From Calliopum simillimum (taxonomy: Eukaryota > Arthropoda > Insecta > Diptera > Lauxaniidae), in the NCBI GenBank assembly GCA_951812925.1, contig OX638370.1, positions 79,838,004 through 79,902,003 on the forward strand: a stretch of 64,000 bases of DNA. The letters run 5' to 3'. Every line of letters begins with the position of its first letter. Within the stretch, counting starts at the first letter, position 1. The notes under the pieces are model-generated. The model was not told the origin of the DNA. It saw only the letters and a program-made list of their open reading frames with translations, and ran no database searches. The translations under genes were made by a program, and so were the position numbers. Below are positions 46,001-54,935 of this stretch, in pieces.

Positions 46001-49000
46001 TTCACAAAAAGAATAAAGTTTGTTAACTAATAACGATTATCCGTTGCCTTTTATAAATAATTGTATTACTGAAAGACATAATGTCATAAAAACAAAAAAA
46101 AAAAAAACAAAAATAGCACAGAATCGACAAATGAGTTGCAAATCTCTAACAAACAAGGATGGTGGTGCCCTTTATTAATAAGGTATTTTTTTCAAAGTGT
46201 AAACACACTTTAAAAAATTATGATTTAGGCACAATTCCAAAAATTAAAAAAACTTTGAACCAGATTGTAGTTCTAGGCAAGGACCCTACATAAAAATGTG
46301 AAAAAACGGGTGTTGTGTATAAGCTTTGTTGCAAAAATTGTAATGCTGTCTATTATGGGGAAACCAAGAGAAGTTTAAAAGAACGCAAACAAAAATCCCG
46401 TACATGTTATTTACAATCACATTGTTACTAATGAACATACATTTGATTTTCAAGGTGTTGAAATTGTAGATGTTGAAAACGACTACAAAAAAAGATTACT
46501 GTCTGAGATGATGTTTATAGACAGTGATAAAAACAACATCAATAGGCAAGAAGATATTTGTAAATTAAAGAACACCTACAAACGTTTATTACAAAAAACT
46601 ATCAATCTTAAAAATTAAAAATAAATAAAAAAAATTTTTTTGACTACCAGTGTAACTGCTGTGAAATGTACGGTTTCTTAGCTGAAGGTTGAGAATGGTT
46701 TTTAACTCTTATACTTTTCAATGTTTTTTATACGTCTCTTGTTGGTATACACTTTTTGATGTTGCTTTACATGCATTGTTCACTCTGTGTAAAGTACAGA
46801 TCTAACTTTAATATTTATTTATCAGAAGTTTGTTTCACTGTGTGACATTCGTGAATTTTTCAATAATTTTTTGTAACAACTTTGTAAGTTTTGTGAGATT
46901 AGTATTAAAAAATATTGTATTTATTTAATTATTTAATTTTTTTGTATAGTGTTAACATGATGAGGTCAATGATTTGTTGACGAAACGTCGTAGTAAAGAA
47001 ATGTGTGACTTTAAATTAATGCATTAGTGTTTTAATAACCTAGGCAAGTTTGCTCCAACAGATCAATTAAGACAATTTTATTAATAATGGAGAGCGATTA
47101 TTTTTCAAATTATAAATATTTGATTCTAATCTCATTTCATTGAAAAGTTTGTATGTTTTATAAAATAAGTTAATCAATTTGTTTAATATGTAAATTTTAT
47201 GTACATTAATCTGTGGTTGTTAAATGGAAATTTGTGGAATTTCGGTGATGGTTTGTATAAAATCGGCTCCAAGTGTGGAAAAAAATGTCCCTGATTTTAT
47301 CAGATTTTTATGTTGAGTCCTGATTGAAACTCTGGTAAATGTATTCGTCTGTCTGCTAAAGTAACGATTACGGCCAATTTGGTACAGTTAATACTTTCGG
47401 TCGTGGTTTGATCTAAGGCACAAGATATAAATCTGAAAAAAATCGGCGAACATCTTTTTCGACATTTGGAGCCGATTTACCACCATCCATCTTGACCTTA
47501 CATATAACGCCCATCGTAGTATAAAAGCTTTATACCTATTGCTTATTCAAAACAGTGGGCGCATCTCATACGAAAAGTATTTGCGATTGCCTCCTTAATA
47601 TGGGGGCGGTCTGACAAAACCAAACTTAACTTGCCAGAGCTCAAAATTGATTTGTTGGCTCCATGAAGGATAAGTAAATGAAGAAAATGATACCAAAACC
47701 TCGCAAATTCATTAAGAATTGACAAAGTTATAGTATTTATAGTATTTTGAATTCTATTGAGTTTTAAGTTCGAAAATGTTCGGGTTAAAGTTCGTTAGGG
47801 TTCGTTAGGTTTATACTGTCTAGCGATAGATATATCAACCTAAACCAATAAAATTAATCTATGTATATTCTTTCGATTGGTACATAAAAAAATGTATATG
47901 TATGTAAATTTTTAATTTATCAAACCCTCGACAGGACTTTTAGGGAACGCACTCGCGATGTATTTTTTAACATATTATCTTTGATATAAAACACTTTTCA
48001 TCCATTAAACAGATGGGTGCAACTCGTTCCTTATTCGTATCTTAGACTATATGGAATATTTCCGTATAAATAACTTTTACAGAAGTCTTTCTTTCCTAAG
48101 TATGTTACACACCCAGATATTAATCAACCACCGCTTAACATTGAGAGAAAGAAACTACATACTTTCGAAATATGGCGGTAAATAGGGTCCTTACACACCT
48201 CAATATTCATAAAGCATCTGGGCTGGATGCCATATAAGCTTATATGTTGAGAAAGTGTGCCTTAGCAGTGTGTATATTAAATTTAGATACATATAGGGGG
48301 TTATCGGGAATCAAGATTCCCGGGAAATTTTCTTAAACTGCAATAGAGAATGCACGGCAGTTTGAGAAAACTCCCCGGGAATATTTATTCACGATAACCC
48401 CCATAGTAATTTTGTATGGAAGCCCCCTTAAAGGGTGGAAAAAGGGCGGGTATTATGTTGGAACGAATGGTGGGGAGGAGAAATTAAAGGGATTCGGTGA
48501 ACATTTTTTCCCTCTCTTAGCTGGCAATGAGGAATTTTTTTGATGTTTTAATCAAAATTTTGTATCGAGCCCCCTTAAGGTGTGGAGAAATGTTTGATAG
48601 GAAAAATTAATTGGGGTCGGTGAACATTTCAATATTTTAGCTTTTGTGCAGCTTTGCAAATAGCTATAATAATTTACTAAACATCTTAAAAAATTGCACT
48701 TGGAATGACGTGATATTTAATATCGTTTATTCCTTTAATTACAGGAAATACATGTAAGAATGGGAACTCAACTAATTTTAATAACACTTTAGACTTAGAT
48801 GAAGATATGGGTTTGTATATTTTTTTTTTTTTATTAATGAAATTACTTATTACTAATACCAGTGTGCATATCCTTAGATGTAGATTTATCACCTTCAACT
48901 CGAAAATATTGCCATGGCTTCGAGAGAATATTAGAATTTGGTAAAGAACTTTCACAAATGGGTCAACAGTTGGAAAAAGAAAACAAAATGAACGATGAAG

Positions 49001-49390
49001 ATCGACAAATGTTGGAGGTTAAAAGAAATACCTAAAATAATAATTTGAAAATTTAATTACTTTTCTTATCTTCAGGATGCATTTAGTCTAATAGCTTACT
49101 CAAATCCATGGTCAAGTCCTCTAGGTTGGCAGCTATGTCCTTCAAAACGAGAAGCTGTTTGTTCAGCGCTGAACTCAGCCATTTTAGGTGATGAAATTGC
49201 AAATATCTGTAATTGCTTTTATATTTATTCTTTTATTATCTGCATCAATACAGAATCAATGAACTATCCTTGGCGTCCACCATTAGAAGTATGTGTCGCG
49301 CATGCATCAGAGCTTCTTAAGGTAATGGCGCAGGCTTCTCTGGGTGCTTGTGCTTTCGTAAATATTGAAGACGTTTTTCCACAAAATTGA
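34065..49390 (+). CDS. RanBPM: RanBPM (RanBP9/10 homologue), complete, twelve coding exons
   Basis: Exons: 34065-35220, 43386-43550, 43623-43813, 43878-44065, 44128-44240, 44320-44471, 44577-44806, 44888-45009, 48745-48810, 48878-49017, 49076-49187, 49254-49390. They sum to 2772 nt (923 aa plus stop) in one open frame with GT-AG junctions. This is a scaffold of the CTLH/GID ubiquitin ligase. Residues 1-385, all exon 1, are low complexity (runs of S, Q, H, N). The SPRY domain is about 400-525 ([54 protein letters not shown]). LisH is about 565-597 ([13 protein letters not shown]). CTLH is about 600-657 ([19 protein letters not shown]). The CRA-type C-terminus is about 800-923 ([36 protein letters not shown]). 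Intron 1 is 8.2 kb and intron 8 is 3.7 kb; both are full of transposons. The exon 7 acceptor is the least certain junction. The start gives [11 protein letters not shown]. Confidence 0.93.
34100..34640 (+). repeat. Opa-type CAG/CAA/CAT/TCA repeats in RanBPM exon 1
   Basis: Trinucleotide-rich coding sequence produces Ser, Gln and His runs, for example AGCAGCAGCAATAGCAGCAG near 34110, TCATCGTCGTCGTCATCATC near 34404 and CATCATCAACAACAACAACA near 34499. Prone to length polymorphism. The reverse-strand frames (34369-34680, 34590-34907) are shadows. Confidence 0.85.
36360..36790 (-). pseudogene. Mariner-like transposase N-terminal remnant
   Basis: One minus-strand frame gives [20 protein letters not shown], then [19 protein letters not shown]; nearby frames give [18 protein letters not shown]. 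This matches the second helix-turn-helix (VSKWF.RF..G.F..E.E...GR) and the following R.T..EIA..LG segment of mariner proteins. Many stops; the catalytic part is not recognisable. It lies in RanBPM intron 1 in antisense. Confidence 0.65.
37500..37660 (-). repeat. Inverted copy of the 13960-14140 repeat
   Basis: ATTCTGAGTTATCCTTGCTT, AAAAGTGCAAAAATCACTGT and TTTAAGCTACATAAC-like blocks complement those in 13960-14140. Confidence 0.6.
37890..38050 (+). repeat. Copy of a GGTGAACATT / CCTTAAAGGGTGG repeat
   Basis: GTGAACATTGTTTCCCTCTT, GGTAATGAGGAATTCTTTTT, AGTATGGGAGCCAGCCGCCT and TTAAAGGGTGGAAAAAAGGG match the tandem pair at 48405-48640 in the same orientation. Confidence 0.65.
38249..38342 (-). 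mobile_element. Helentron terminal fragment
   Basis: TATACCCTACACACAGGGTA followed by TATTCACTTTGTCGTTCCGT, CGCAGAGAAGGAGGC and AAGTATATATATTCTTGGTC is the reverse complement of the Helentron end with its core. Confidence 0.8.
38512..38765. mobile_element. MITE with 36-bp perfect inverted repeat
   Basis: The left end CGTCGGGTTAAAACTACAAC is perfectly inverted at the right end (GTTGTAGTTTTAACCCGACG), and the match continues to a total of about 36 bp. The short frame at 38376-38561 runs through the arm. Non-coding. Confidence 0.8.
38799..39176. mobile_element. TA-flanked element C (terminal word GTATCCGGGTATGAGAC)
   Basis: The left end reads TATCCGGGTATGAGAC and the right end GTCTCATACCCGAATA. 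Further copies of the word are at about 38992 (GTATCCGGGCATGAGACAC) and inverted at about 39135 (GTGTCTCATACCCTGATAC). About 380 bp, no coding sequence. The TA boundaries are plausible; no longer target duplication was seen. Confidence 0.72.
40241..41015 (-). mobile_element. Near full-length Helentron copy, minus orientation
   Basis: Reads from TATACCCTACACCCAGGGTA through the core, the block CGGACACGCCTACCGCCC, several gggcgtggcacctcc modules and TACTGCAGTGTAGGGTATTT to GGCCAGGCCAAAG. Unusually little of the tetranucleotide repeat is left. One module block is internally duplicated near 40770-40810 (GGCGTGGCACC twice). It is in RanBPM intron 1. The stretch 39180-40240 upstream contains only AT-rich, T-run-laden sequence. 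Confidence 0.83.
41082..41979. mobile_element. TA-flanked element D (terminal word GGTAATGTCGTGCA)
   Basis: The left end GAGTAGAACGGGGTAATGTC and right end GACATTGCCCCGTTCTACTC are inverted (one mismatch) with TA on both sides (41080-41081 and 41980-41981). The word recurs at about 41094, 41111, 41449 and 41791 and inverted at about 41603 and 41955. About 190 bp ending at the right TIR is duplicated in tandem (41447-41634 and 41790-41983). No transposase found. Confidence 0.87.
42596..42999 (-). mobile_element. Truncated Helentron copy, minus orientation
   Basis: Three diverged gggcgtggcacctcccata-type modules (about 42620, 42766, 42906), then TACTGCAGTGTAGGGAATAT and GGCCAGGCCAAAGGTTACAC, the complement of the family start. 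The core-containing end is missing. Confidence 0.78.
43073..43192. mobile_element. Small palindromic MITE with TAGCCGTATT ends
   Basis: The left end TAGCCGTATTGACGAT is inverted at the right end (ATCGTGAATACGGCTA), with complementary ATTTGAAAA-like inner parts. 120 bp. It lies about 190 bp before RanBPM exon 2. Confidence 0.75.
45026..45539 (+). mobile_element. Canonical non-autonomous Helitron
   Basis: Starts TCTATATATATAAACATG with GTGTGCGTGTGTTTGTCGCC and AACTTTGAAACCGCTTAACC. Ends ACGTTTGCCGGGACCGCTAG. A precedes and T follows (45025 and 45540), so it has the 5'-TC, CTAG-3' and A/T insertion signature of Helitrons, without target duplication. 514 bp, no ORF. Inserted 17 bp past the exon 8 donor of RanBPM. 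Confidence 0.87.
45560..47110 (+). mobile_element. Penelope-like retroelement, 5'-truncated
   Basis: Bounded by a 15-bp direct repeat, TATAAATATTTGATT, at 45545-45559 and 47111-47125, a likely target duplication. Near the left end ATCTTAATTGATCTGTTGGA has an inverted counterpart near 47062 (TCCAACAGATCAATTAAGA), as in Penelope-type termini. It contains reverse transcriptase and GIY-YIG endonuclease remnants. Directly adjacent to the Helitron. Confidence 0.85.
45590..46618 (+). pseudogene. Penelope RT and GIY-YIG endonuclease, frameshifted
   Basis: Reading across frames: [12 protein letters not shown], then [18 protein letters not shown], then [18 protein letters not shown] with the YVDD catalytic motif, then [19 protein letters not shown] and [16 protein letters not shown]. 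After a gap with frame changes comes [26 protein letters not shown], the GIY-YIG endonuclease typical of Penelope elements. The end is [16 protein letters not shown] and a stop at 46618. Frameshifts occur near 45628, 45780 and 46025, so it is inactive. The 5' part of RT is missing. Confidence 0.85.
47126..48290. other. RanBPM intron 8, remaining part
   Basis: AT-rich. A 13-bp inverted pair, AAATCGGCTCCAA at about 47259 and TTGGAGCCGATTT at about 47466, might bound a small decayed element. No gene seen. Confidence 0.35.
48296..48402. mobile_element. Hairpin MITE
   Basis: GGGGGTTATCGGGAAT and ATTCACGATAACCCCC form inverted ends with further pairing of TTCCCGGGAAATTTTCTTAA with its partner near 48368. 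107 bp, almost entirely palindromic. Confidence 0.75.
48405..48640 (+). repeat. Partial tandem repeat, period about 146 bp
   Basis: TGTATGGAAGCCCCCTTAAA near 48413 recurs as TGTATCGAGCCCCCTTAAGG near 48559, each followed by GGTGTGG- or GGGTGG-like sequence and a GGTGAACATTT block. A related single copy is at 37890-38050. Confidence 0.7.
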
Positions 49391-50700
49391 CCCTGCCCAA
49401 CAGTAATTGCAGCAGCGTCAAAATCATCGTCCTCGACAAACGTTCTCTTTGCTACAATAATTTAATATAATTTAATTCAAATATTTTTCATTGTGTCCGA
49501 CTTTTTCCGTTTCCCTAACATGATTTTTCTTTTAATATTAAAAAAAAAACACTCGTATAATGATTAAATATCTTTTTTAATGTCTATTATAATTTAATAT
49601 TAAATCAAAGCAAAAATAAAATAAAATATAAATTTTGAATTAATTTTATCATTGCTTCGACTTAGAAACGCATACGATACATAAAATGAAAATACTTATT
49701 GCACTTCTTAACTAATGTAATTATTAATTATATACATAATTAAAATATTTTAGTAAAATTTTGTTCATTTTATTTTCATTAAAATGCAAATAGTTTTTAA
49801 GTTAAAATGTTGCGTTTTAATTCTTCCATAACATTTGCAAACTAATAAGAATATTTTTTTTATTCTACGCATAAACATTTCGCTTGTACTTTTTTTTAAA
49901 TTTAAATTTAATAGTTAGTTTTAAACAATTGCAGAATTATGTTTGAGTGAAGGATAAATAGTAATATTTTAATGTGTTTAATTAAACCAAATGCAATAGT
50001 TCTTTATTACGTGTACTAAAAAAAAACATAAGAGAAACATTTATGAAACAATTAAAAATTCGTTTTAACATAAAAAATTTAATTTGTTAAATTAAGGTGC
50101 GTTCTATATATACATACATATAATGCTAATTAACAAAAAGTTGGATGTAAGAGACACAATAAATAATACAACAAATATTAGCGACAACAATTTGAATTAT
50201 TTATAAGTCAGTAATTGATAAAACTTACATATTATAGTTGTGTATTTATATATTGCGATAACAAAGAAAAAAAAAAAAAACATGAAAAAGATGCGTAAGC
50301 GTAATAATCTACAAAGCATTAAACAAATATCTATTAATTCTTTAATCGTACTAAGTGTAGCCATGCGCAAGTAGATCGCAATAAGTTTAAATTCTAATTG
50401 TGTGTAGTTTTTAGTTTTCTTGAAAATCATGCTTAATCAATCAATTTCAGTGAACACTACTAATAACACATACCTATGTATGATGAAAATGAAAAAATAA
50501 ATAATAATGTTGAGTTATTATTATTTTTGCATAAAATAAAACATACATATACTAATACGAATCGTTTTAATTAAAAAAAAAAAAAAAAAATATGGATTTA
50601 AAGTTACAATATTATGTAATGGAAACATTAATAAATTATTTCAAGAAAAACATGAAAACTTAAACGATAAGCTTTTAAAATGTATATAAATATATATATA
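49391..50700 (+). other. Likely 3' UTR of RanBPM and downstream flank
   Basis: Very AT-rich sequence with several AATAAA hexamers (for example near 49608 and 50496). Which signal is used cannot be decided from sequence. No coding potential; the frame 50197-50430 (-) is noise. Confidence 0.45.
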
Positions 50701-51117
50701 CAACATAAACAATTAAATATAATTGCATATACCTTAACTAAACAATATTTTGAGAATATTTATTTGTGCTTTCATCATCATTTAATTTAGTTTTATATTT
50801 TCCTAATTGCGACTTAATGCAACTTAATATGCAATAGGGGCTTAAATTTTTATAGTTTTGAGAAAATTTAATTACTCACCTTAATCATTGACTAACATTG
50901 ACTGGCAATATGAAGTAATTTTAGTAGCTTAAAAAAATCTTTTTGAATGTCATTTTCACATATCTATGTCATATTTAGGTTAATGCTGCAATTTCTTTGT
51001 GATTTGGACATGACTTTTAAACCTAAACATCAACCCCACCTAAAATTATTTGCCGATCCCTGATCTAAATCATTCAGAAATAAGTAAAAAGCCGGCTACC
51101 GGCTGAAAAAAAACGAT

Positions 51118-51345
51118 GTTTTGGACTGGCCAGCTCAAACTCCTGATCAAAACCCAATGGATAACCTTTGGAATTATGCGAGAAATATTATTGGGCAGAT
51201 AAACTATAAAAATTTGGAGGAACTTTGGCCAGGAATTCAAGAACCTTGGTATTTCATTCCAAAGAGCAGATGCCAAAAACCGAATGTCGGGAAGAGAATT
51301 CAAAGTCATCGCAAAAAATCTTATGGGTACAATTAATTTTGGTAC
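51118..51345 (+). pseudogene. Tc1-family transposase C-terminal fragment
   Basis: DWPAQTPDQNPMDNLWNYAR, then NLEELWPGIQEPWYFIP and KSRCQK match the C-terminal end of Tc1 transposases (WPAQTPDLNPIENLW, then LEELW..I..AW..IP). The catalytic glutamate of the PIENLW block reads D (PMDNLW). No N-terminal part precedes it. Confidence 0.85.
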
Positions 51346-51607
51346 TTTGCTCTCGCTAGAGATTACGGCTAAGGAAAAATAAATATGATCTTTACAGCTT
51401 AAGGTTGTAATCTGAAAATTCGCATTGCCGATGGCAACCGAAGCTGCAACCGAAGCTGTCAACTTAAAGTTTGCATATTAGGCATCTATTTATTAGTAAG
51501 AGGGAATGTGAAAAAAATTCGAATCGATTTTTGTAGATATATCTCTTTTTTGACAAAACAATGTAGTCGGCGTTGGAAACGACTGCAACTACAAAAGGAA
51601 TAGAAAA

Positions 51608-51968
51608 AGAAACTAGTAAGGATGCTACCTTTGGCCTGGCCAAAAATTAAATACCATACACATTAGTATTTTGAAAATTTCGCTCTTGACCGAATTCACT
51701 AATTTTTAACTCAGATCTTGCACTAACTATTCCATCAAATAACGCTTGCACTACAGGATTATATAAATTTTGCTTGTATGGAATATGCCACGCCCTCTTG
51801 TCCTAGTTCGTATAGTTTTTGCTCCGAGCTTGCACTTACTGTTCTTAATGTCTGAGTGAAATTTGATTCGATTATCTCAAAAAACGCTTTGAGTATAGCA
51901 TTTTTAAACTTCTCTGCTTTACAAACGAAAGGACAAATTGAATATAGCCTGGGTGTGGGGTGTTAAAA
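51608..51968 (+). mobile_element. Decayed Helentron copy
   Basis: CTAGTAAGGATGCTACCTTT, GGCCTGGCCA and ATACCATACACATTAG mark the start. One gccacgccctcttgtcc module follows at about 51787. The end is reduced to CTGCTTTACAAACGAAAGGA and GCCTGGGTGTGGGGT; the tetranucleotide repeat and core are deleted. Confidence 0.75.
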
Positions 51969-52014
51969 TAAAGAAGCACGCGTGTGAGTGTTCACAAAAA
52001 AATGTTGATTTTCA

Positions 52015-52215
52015 AATCGCAATATTTCATGAACAGTAAGTCGGACGAAAAAAGCGTTCGTAGGGATGTTCATACAGAATTGCGTGTTCTACAAAATGCA
52101 TAAAAAAAAATTTTGTGGGGTACATCGTTTCGGAGATGTCTTGGAAAAACTTTTTTTTAAATTTTATGATTTTTAACAAATATCTTAACTATAAGTTGTG
52201 CAAAATAAAGGGAAC
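52015..52215 (+). repeat. Relative of the centre of the 18-962 foldback element
   Basis: TCATGAACAGTAAGTCGGAC, GAATTGCGTGTTCTACAAAA and ATCGTTTCGGAGATGTC parallel blocks at 355-500 (ATGAAAGGTAAGTCTGACG, GAATGTTCTACAAAATGCA, CCGTTTTGGAGATAC). Confidence 0.65.
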
Positions 52216-52334
52216 ATGTAGTTTGTATATCAATCAATTCTCTATGCAGGGTGGTTGGGGTTCGGTAGAACACCGGAAAATGTAAGATTTCTGGGAGTAT
52301 TCTTAACAACTTTTCTTACTTCCATTTTTCGAAA

Positions 52335-52480
52335 TTCGCAAAACTGACAGAGATATAGCCATCGATAGATCGGGATATAGCTTTATGGATACCGGTATAA
52401 GTTCGAAACGCTTTGGTGTCATATGAAAGGTATTTTAACTAGCTACAAAATTGGTGTACAAAAGTTTTCAATCCGAGTCA
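52335..52480 (+). repeat. Single-arm relative of the 21335-22818 foldback element
   Basis: AGAGATATAGCCATCGATAG, ATCGGGATATAGCTTTATGG and TCATATGAAAGGTATTTTAA follow the left arm at 21360-21500. Confidence 0.68.
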
Positions 52481-52484
52481 TGCA

Positions 52485-52858
52485 GGCCAGTTCCGTAATC
52501 CGTGTGATTTCAATACTTTTCATTGAGGAGGCTTTTTGATGAAAATGGTGAGTCACACGATAAAAAGTATCAGAATATTTTTTGGGGAGAATTACAGGTT
52601 CTATCAATAATGTAAATTTGCATTAACCAAAAAGTAACCGTTTAGGAAATATCCTTTTAAAAAACTGCAAAAAGTCGAAAAATTCGACTTTATCGAATAT
52701 TTCCGAAACAGTTACTTTTTCGTAAATACTAATCAATATTATTTGTAGAACATGTAATTCTCCACAAAAAAGATTCAGATACTTTTCATCGTGTGACATC
52801 CAAAAGGCTTCTAAATGAAAAGTAATTGAAACCACACGGATTACGGAACACGGCTGAT
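52485..52858. mobile_element. Palindromic MITE (TTCCGTAATCCGTGTGATTT ends)
   Basis: The left end TTCCGTAATCCGTGTG is inverted at the right end as CACACGGATTACGGAA. The arms are complementary over roughly 170 bp (for example AAAAAGTAACCGTTT against AAACAGTTACTTTTT). The frame 52623-52874 (-) runs through the arm. A left-end fragment lies at 17915-17975. Confidence 0.8.
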
Positions 52859-53329
52859 GGTTTTCTATAAACAAACGTATGGGAAGGCAATAACGAATGT
52901 GCTTAACTTAACCCAGATAAATATAGGTGCTTTAGACAAGCCCGAATAAAGTGTCCACACAAACGCAGCTAAAATTGTTTATGGAATCGGATATATTTTT
53001 TCTGATACTTGTGCTTCCATTTTTCACGCAAAAAGGTGTGTCCGTTGTATGCACGACTATCGTCCATACGAAAAAATGATTAAAATGCAAAATTTAAAAA
53101 ACTTGCTTACGATATAGCAACCGTAATCACAGCTTTTCTTGTAAGTAATTTTCATCATATATATGGTACATATTGAAAAGTTGGCCAACCATTTGTTCGT
53201 ACGTATGCGGCGCACGATTTGCCAATTTTCGAATTTGAGTAAATCACTTTTGTTGAACGACACCGCTCAAATGTCAAATGTTCGAAATCCCACTGACAGC
53301 AAAAAAAAAAAAGATATCAAATTCTGAGT

Positions 53330-53650
53330 AGAAAAAAAAAAGTTTGCGGGCGGTAGCGAAAAAGTTAAGCGCGACCAAATTTTTGTGAAAAAATCGCATA
53401 AAATAAATAAAATCACACAAAGTTAAAAGAAAATTTTTGAAAAAAGCATAAGTGCATATTGGTAATTAAAAATAAATAAATTTTTATTTGTATAAACACG
53501 AAAAACAAAAAAGACAAAAAGTCAAAGCTGGTACGGCCTTCCGTCACCGCACATTCACGGTCTGTGCAAAAAACAAATTGTGTATTCGGTAAAGTGTCGC
53601 TGTGTGCTCCTGCTTCCAATGATACCATGTTGTTGTTGTTATTGGAGGTG
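53330..53650 (+). other. Possible non-coding first exon or promoter region of G alpha-o
   Basis: A stretch somewhat richer in G+C (GTTTGCGGGCGGTAGCGAAA, TACGGCCTTCCGTCACCGCA) on the correct strand, 3.4 kb before the first coding exon, with a donor-like GAGGTGAAGT near 53652. Speculative; the frame 53413-53865 (-) is probably chance. Confidence 0.2.
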
Positions 53651-54744
53651 GAGGTGAAGTGGATGGTTTGTGATGTCCAAAAGTTAAAAACCACCGCCAT
53701 CAGCCGCCCAGTTTGATTCTTCATAAAATAAAAAAATAAAATTCTAAATTCATAATATGACAATTCCTCCTTGCGCTCCTGAAATTTATAAAGGCTTTGG
53801 AAGTAGAAATTTAGCATTGCACCAAGCGCACTTTGTTGAATGCTGCTACGCCCACATAATTCCAATTTCTATGAGGAACATGTAAAATGTTGCTCCTTAG
53901 CTATTATTAAGCTATTTATTTATTAATTCTACTGAAGCATAATCTTTTAAATTGGAATCGAACCGAAATGTTCACAAAATCAACAATTCCGATAACGTGC
54001 AATTTGTCCCCAATTTATACCAACTACATTTGCTACATACATTGTGCTGCCGCAACGCGGTAGTCTTCTGCTTTATTTTTATTTTATTTGTTTTTCACTT
54101 TTATCTGTCAACTTCCGATAATGTTCTAGATATAAATCCAAACAAGATAAAAAAATAAATTATTTTGTACCTCATCCATCGATTGATTAAATGTGCTGAT
54201 AAGATAGTGGTTAAGGACTGAAAAAGTGCCATTTGCATACACTTATTCTAACCCTCCATCCTTAGTCGACTTCGGGCGTAGCCCTTTCAATTGGGCTATA
54301 TATCGTAAAAACATGGAATAATTTAGATCACAAATTCAGATGAAATCGGTCAATTGATAAAAAGCAAAAAAACGTGGTCCTCGTCCTCTGCAGAGGAATG
54401 AAAATAATATTTTTTTCAGGGCGTTCGGCCTTATGTCCGCCTGCATTAACAGAGGCAGCATAACAATAAAATATATTAAAAAACAACAAAGTAGTGGGCG
54501 CACATCAAATAATTGCGGAAAAGTTGAAAACATATCCGCTAAACCGAAGACTGACTCATAGAAATTCTGTTTTTAAAAAAGAGCCTTATCGTTAAACCAA
54601 AATTACATATGCATCAATTTATTATCAATAATGATTTGAGGCTGTAAACTCAAGGATAGAGTCGAACTATTGGTACTGACCGATGGTATCATATGTAAAA
54701 GAACGAAACCTACTTGTTGATCCTTCAATGAAATCTTCCTGGTA

Positions 54745-54935
54745 CAGCTGACAGTTCCGGGCTTACCCAAAACACACCCCACATGATGTCAAAGATTTGT
54801 TTAAATACAGAAATTTTGTTTTTGGAATGTCCTCCAAAGTCTCTGGACATGAATTTCGTAGAGAATATGTTGGACCCACGTCAAATCACCTCTTGGCCCA
54901 CCAAAGAACCTTCATGAGCTGGGAGCGCACCAATG
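54745..54935 (+). pseudogene. Tc1-like transposase C-terminal fragment
   Basis: Frames give HTPHDVKDLFKYRNF, then LFLECPPKSLDMNFVENML. This is a decayed HTA..VK.LF....I.FLEWPPKSPDMNPIEN block, the third part of the DD34E region, with the glutamate retained. The rest of 52860-56960 contains no recognisable gene; the frame 55809-56039 matches nothing I know. Confidence 0.68.

Noticed and set aside
53413..53865. 150-codon minus-strand ORF
   Set aside because: AT-rich, hydrophobic C-terminus from T-runs, no domain; overlaps a possible leader exon on the other strand.
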